Part shown: positions 6,523-7,403 of the stretch, piece by piece
Numbering within the stretch: position 1 is the first letter of the stretch
How the letters are laid out: every line of letters starts with the position of its first letter
Source of the DNA: Paracoccaceae bacterium
GTDB lineage: Bacteria > Pseudomonadota > Alphaproteobacteria > Rhodobacterales > Rhodobacteraceae
Assembly (NCBI GenBank): GCA_023263735.1
Contig: JALQUQ010000129.1
Span: 1 to 7,403, forward strand
DNA length: 7,403 bases
Direction of reading: 5' to 3'
Notes under the pieces: model-generated
Database searches by the model: none
What the model was told of the DNA's origin: nothing
What the model saw: only the letters and a program-made list of their open reading frames with translations
Translations under genes and position numbers: made by a program

Positions 6523-6621
6523 GCTGCGCAGATTTCCCCAGTTCCCCCCGGACGGGAATTGGACCAAGGTCGCAACGCGGCCCGCCGCAAACTGGTTTAG
6601 ACTGGCCTTAAAGGACTGACG
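6523..6621. promoter_or_regulatory. Divergent promoter region between the NosR-like and ABC permease genes
   Basis: These 99 non-coding bases separate two outward-facing genes. They hold the third copy of the conserved inverted-repeat element (annotated separately). For the rightward gene a possible -10 is TAGACT at 6598-6603; it lies about 32 bases after the centre of the element, nearly the same distance as from copy 2 to its -10 candidate. A tandem pair ACTGGTTTAG/ACTGGCCTTA (6591-6610) overlaps this -10. AAGGA (6611-6615) is the ribosome site of the permease gene. I saw no clear promoter for the NosR-like gene. Confidence 0.55.
6555..6575 (+). promoter_or_regulatory. Candidate operator, copy 3 (GGAATTGGACCAAGGTCGCAA)
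   Basis: Core GACC-AA-GGTC at 6562-6571 is a perfect 4+4 inverted repeat. The left flank GGAATTG is identical to that of copy 2 and the right flank GC-AA matches copy 1. The centre is about 45 bases from the NosR-like start codon and 55 from the permease start codon, so it could control either or both. Confidence 0.55.
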
Positions 6622-7403
6622 ATGCGCCCCCCGCCCCAAAGATTTGCCCCCAGTTTGGACCGATCCCGCCCAACCCGCCTTGCCCGGATCGGGGGGATGG
6701 TCTGGGTGCCGGTTCTTTCGGTGCTTGGGTTTGTCGCGTTCTGGGCGGTCTTGGCCGCGATGATGTCCGACCCCAGAACCCTGCCCAGCCCTTGGGCGGT
6801 GGCGCAGGTCTTGGCCACAGAGGCGGTTTCGGGACGGTTGGGCCTGCATGTCTGGGCGACCTTGGTGCGGGTCAGCGTGGCCTTTGTGCTGGCCATGATC
6901 CTTGGTACCGCCCTTGGCATCACCTTGGGGCAAAGCCCAAGGTTGGATCGGTGGACGGCCCCGTGGGTCACCATTTTCCTCAACATCCCGGCGCTGGTGA
7001 TCATCGTGCTGTGTTATCTGTGGATCGGGTTGAATGAGGTGGCGGCGATCACGGCGGTTACCCTGAACAAGGCGGCGATGGTTCTTGTCACGCTGCGCGA
7101 AGGAACCCGGGCCTTGGACCCACGGCTTGCCGAGATGGCGCGGGTCTACCGCGTGCCGCCGATGGCGCGCTTGCGCCACTGGATCTTGCCCCAACTGGCG
7201 CCCTATATCGCCTCGGCCGCGCGAAATGGGCTGTCGGTCATCTGGAAAATCGTGTTGGTGGTCGAATTTCTGGGCCGGTCCAACGGGGTTGGGTTTCAGA
7301 TTCACCTGAAATTCCAACTCTTTGATATTGCGAGCGTCTTGGCCTATGCCATGGCATTTGTCCTGGCCATGCTGGTCATCGATCACGGACTCATTCAGCC
7401 CTT
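6622..7403 (+). CDS. ABC transporter permease, SsuC/TauC/NitT type (BPD_transp_1), partial (C-terminus cut)
   Basis: 260 complete codons are present with no stop before the right edge. The basic N-terminus (RPPPQRFAPSLDRSRPTRLAR) leads into a first membrane segment (VWVPVLSVLGFVAFWAVLAAM, about 27-47). The motif LPSPWAV (54-60) is typical of nitrate/sulfonate/taurine-type permeases. Further segments follow near 78-103 (VRVSVAFVLAMILGTALGITLG), 115-135 and 139-157. The ATPase-coupling EAA loop is EMARVYRVPPMARLRHWILPQL (171-192), followed by VVEFLG (213-218). It should form the inner-membrane channel of an importer for a small anionic or organic solute; the substrate cannot be read from the permease. 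The start has AAGGA 6 bases upstream. It is the first gene of a rightward operon whose ATPase and binding protein, if present, lie beyond the edge. Confidence 0.88.
   Translation, partial: MRPPPQRFAPSLDRSRPTRLARIGGMVWVPVLSVLGFVAFWAVLAAMMSDPRTLPSPWAVAQVLATEAVSGRLGLHVWATLVRVSVAFVLAMILGTALGITLGQSPRLDRWTAPWVTIFLNIPALVIIVLCYLWIGLNEVAAITAVTLNKAAMVLVTLREGTRALDPRLAEMARVYRVPPMARLRHWILPQLAPYIASAARNGLSVIWKIVLVVEFLGRSNGVGFQIHLKFQLFDIASVLAYAMAFVLAMLVIDHGLIQP

Noticed and set aside
6861..6872. Fourth copy of the operator core (GACCTTGGTG)
   Set aside because: Only 9 of 10 core bases match, the flanks do not match, and it lies within permease codons; probably chance.
6523..7386. Upstream open extension of the NosR-like frame (about 288 codons, giving a 979-residue reading frame)
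   Set aside because: It lies antisense to the permease gene and its translation is a low-complexity Asp/His/Gln/Pro/Arg mix typical of high-GC antisense frames. The signal peptide at 6522 marks the true start.

Overview
The window is GC-rich and densely coded. It looks like an alphaproteobacterial, probably Rhodobacterales/Paracoccaceae-type, chromosome segment; that placement rests on composition and gene content only. It carries accessory genes of a periplasmic PQQ-dependent (quinoprotein) alcohol or methanol dehydrogenase system. The dehydrogenase itself is not in the window. There are seven protein genes, two of them cut by the window ends. No RNA gene, mobile element, CRISPR array or gene-free stretch over 300 bases was seen.

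Left block (1-1724, minus strand): a periplasmic substrate-binding protein of the PQQ-alcohol-dehydrogenase-associated ABC type, then 2 bases later a YVTN/PQQ-associated beta-propeller protein that runs off the left edge. From memory, this pair resembles the start of the lanthanide-utilisation (lut) cluster of methylotrophs. Centre (1911-3568, plus strand): a c-type cytochrome of the c-550 PedF kind with an unusual C-terminal extension, then a MoxJ/XoxJ-like periplasmic binding protein. This G-J order is the one seen behind xoxF/mxaF dehydrogenase genes. The two blocks diverge from a 186-base intergenic region.

Right block (3569-6522, minus strand): a NosR-family polytopic flavo-iron-sulfur protein and an ApbE/NosX-type FMN transferase, overlapping by ATGA. 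The NosR-like protein carries a clear flavinylation motif, so the neighbouring ApbE is its likely modifying enzyme. No nosZ or other denitrification gene is visible. Divergent from this pair across 99 bases is an SsuC/TauC-type ABC permease (6622 to the right edge). The central and right blocks converge with their stop codons touching at 3566-3571.

The most interesting signal is non-coding. A near-identical 16-20 base element, ATTRGAC-N3-GGTCSC with an inner GAC-N4-GTC inverted repeat, occurs twice in the left divergent intergenic region and once in the right one. It appears to tie the quinoprotein accessory genes and the NosR/ApbE/ABC genes into one regulon. Working model (inference): one regulator co-expresses periplasmic alcohol oxidation (cytochrome, J protein, Lut-like proteins) with a membrane flavin/Fe-S electron-transfer protein and an uptake system.
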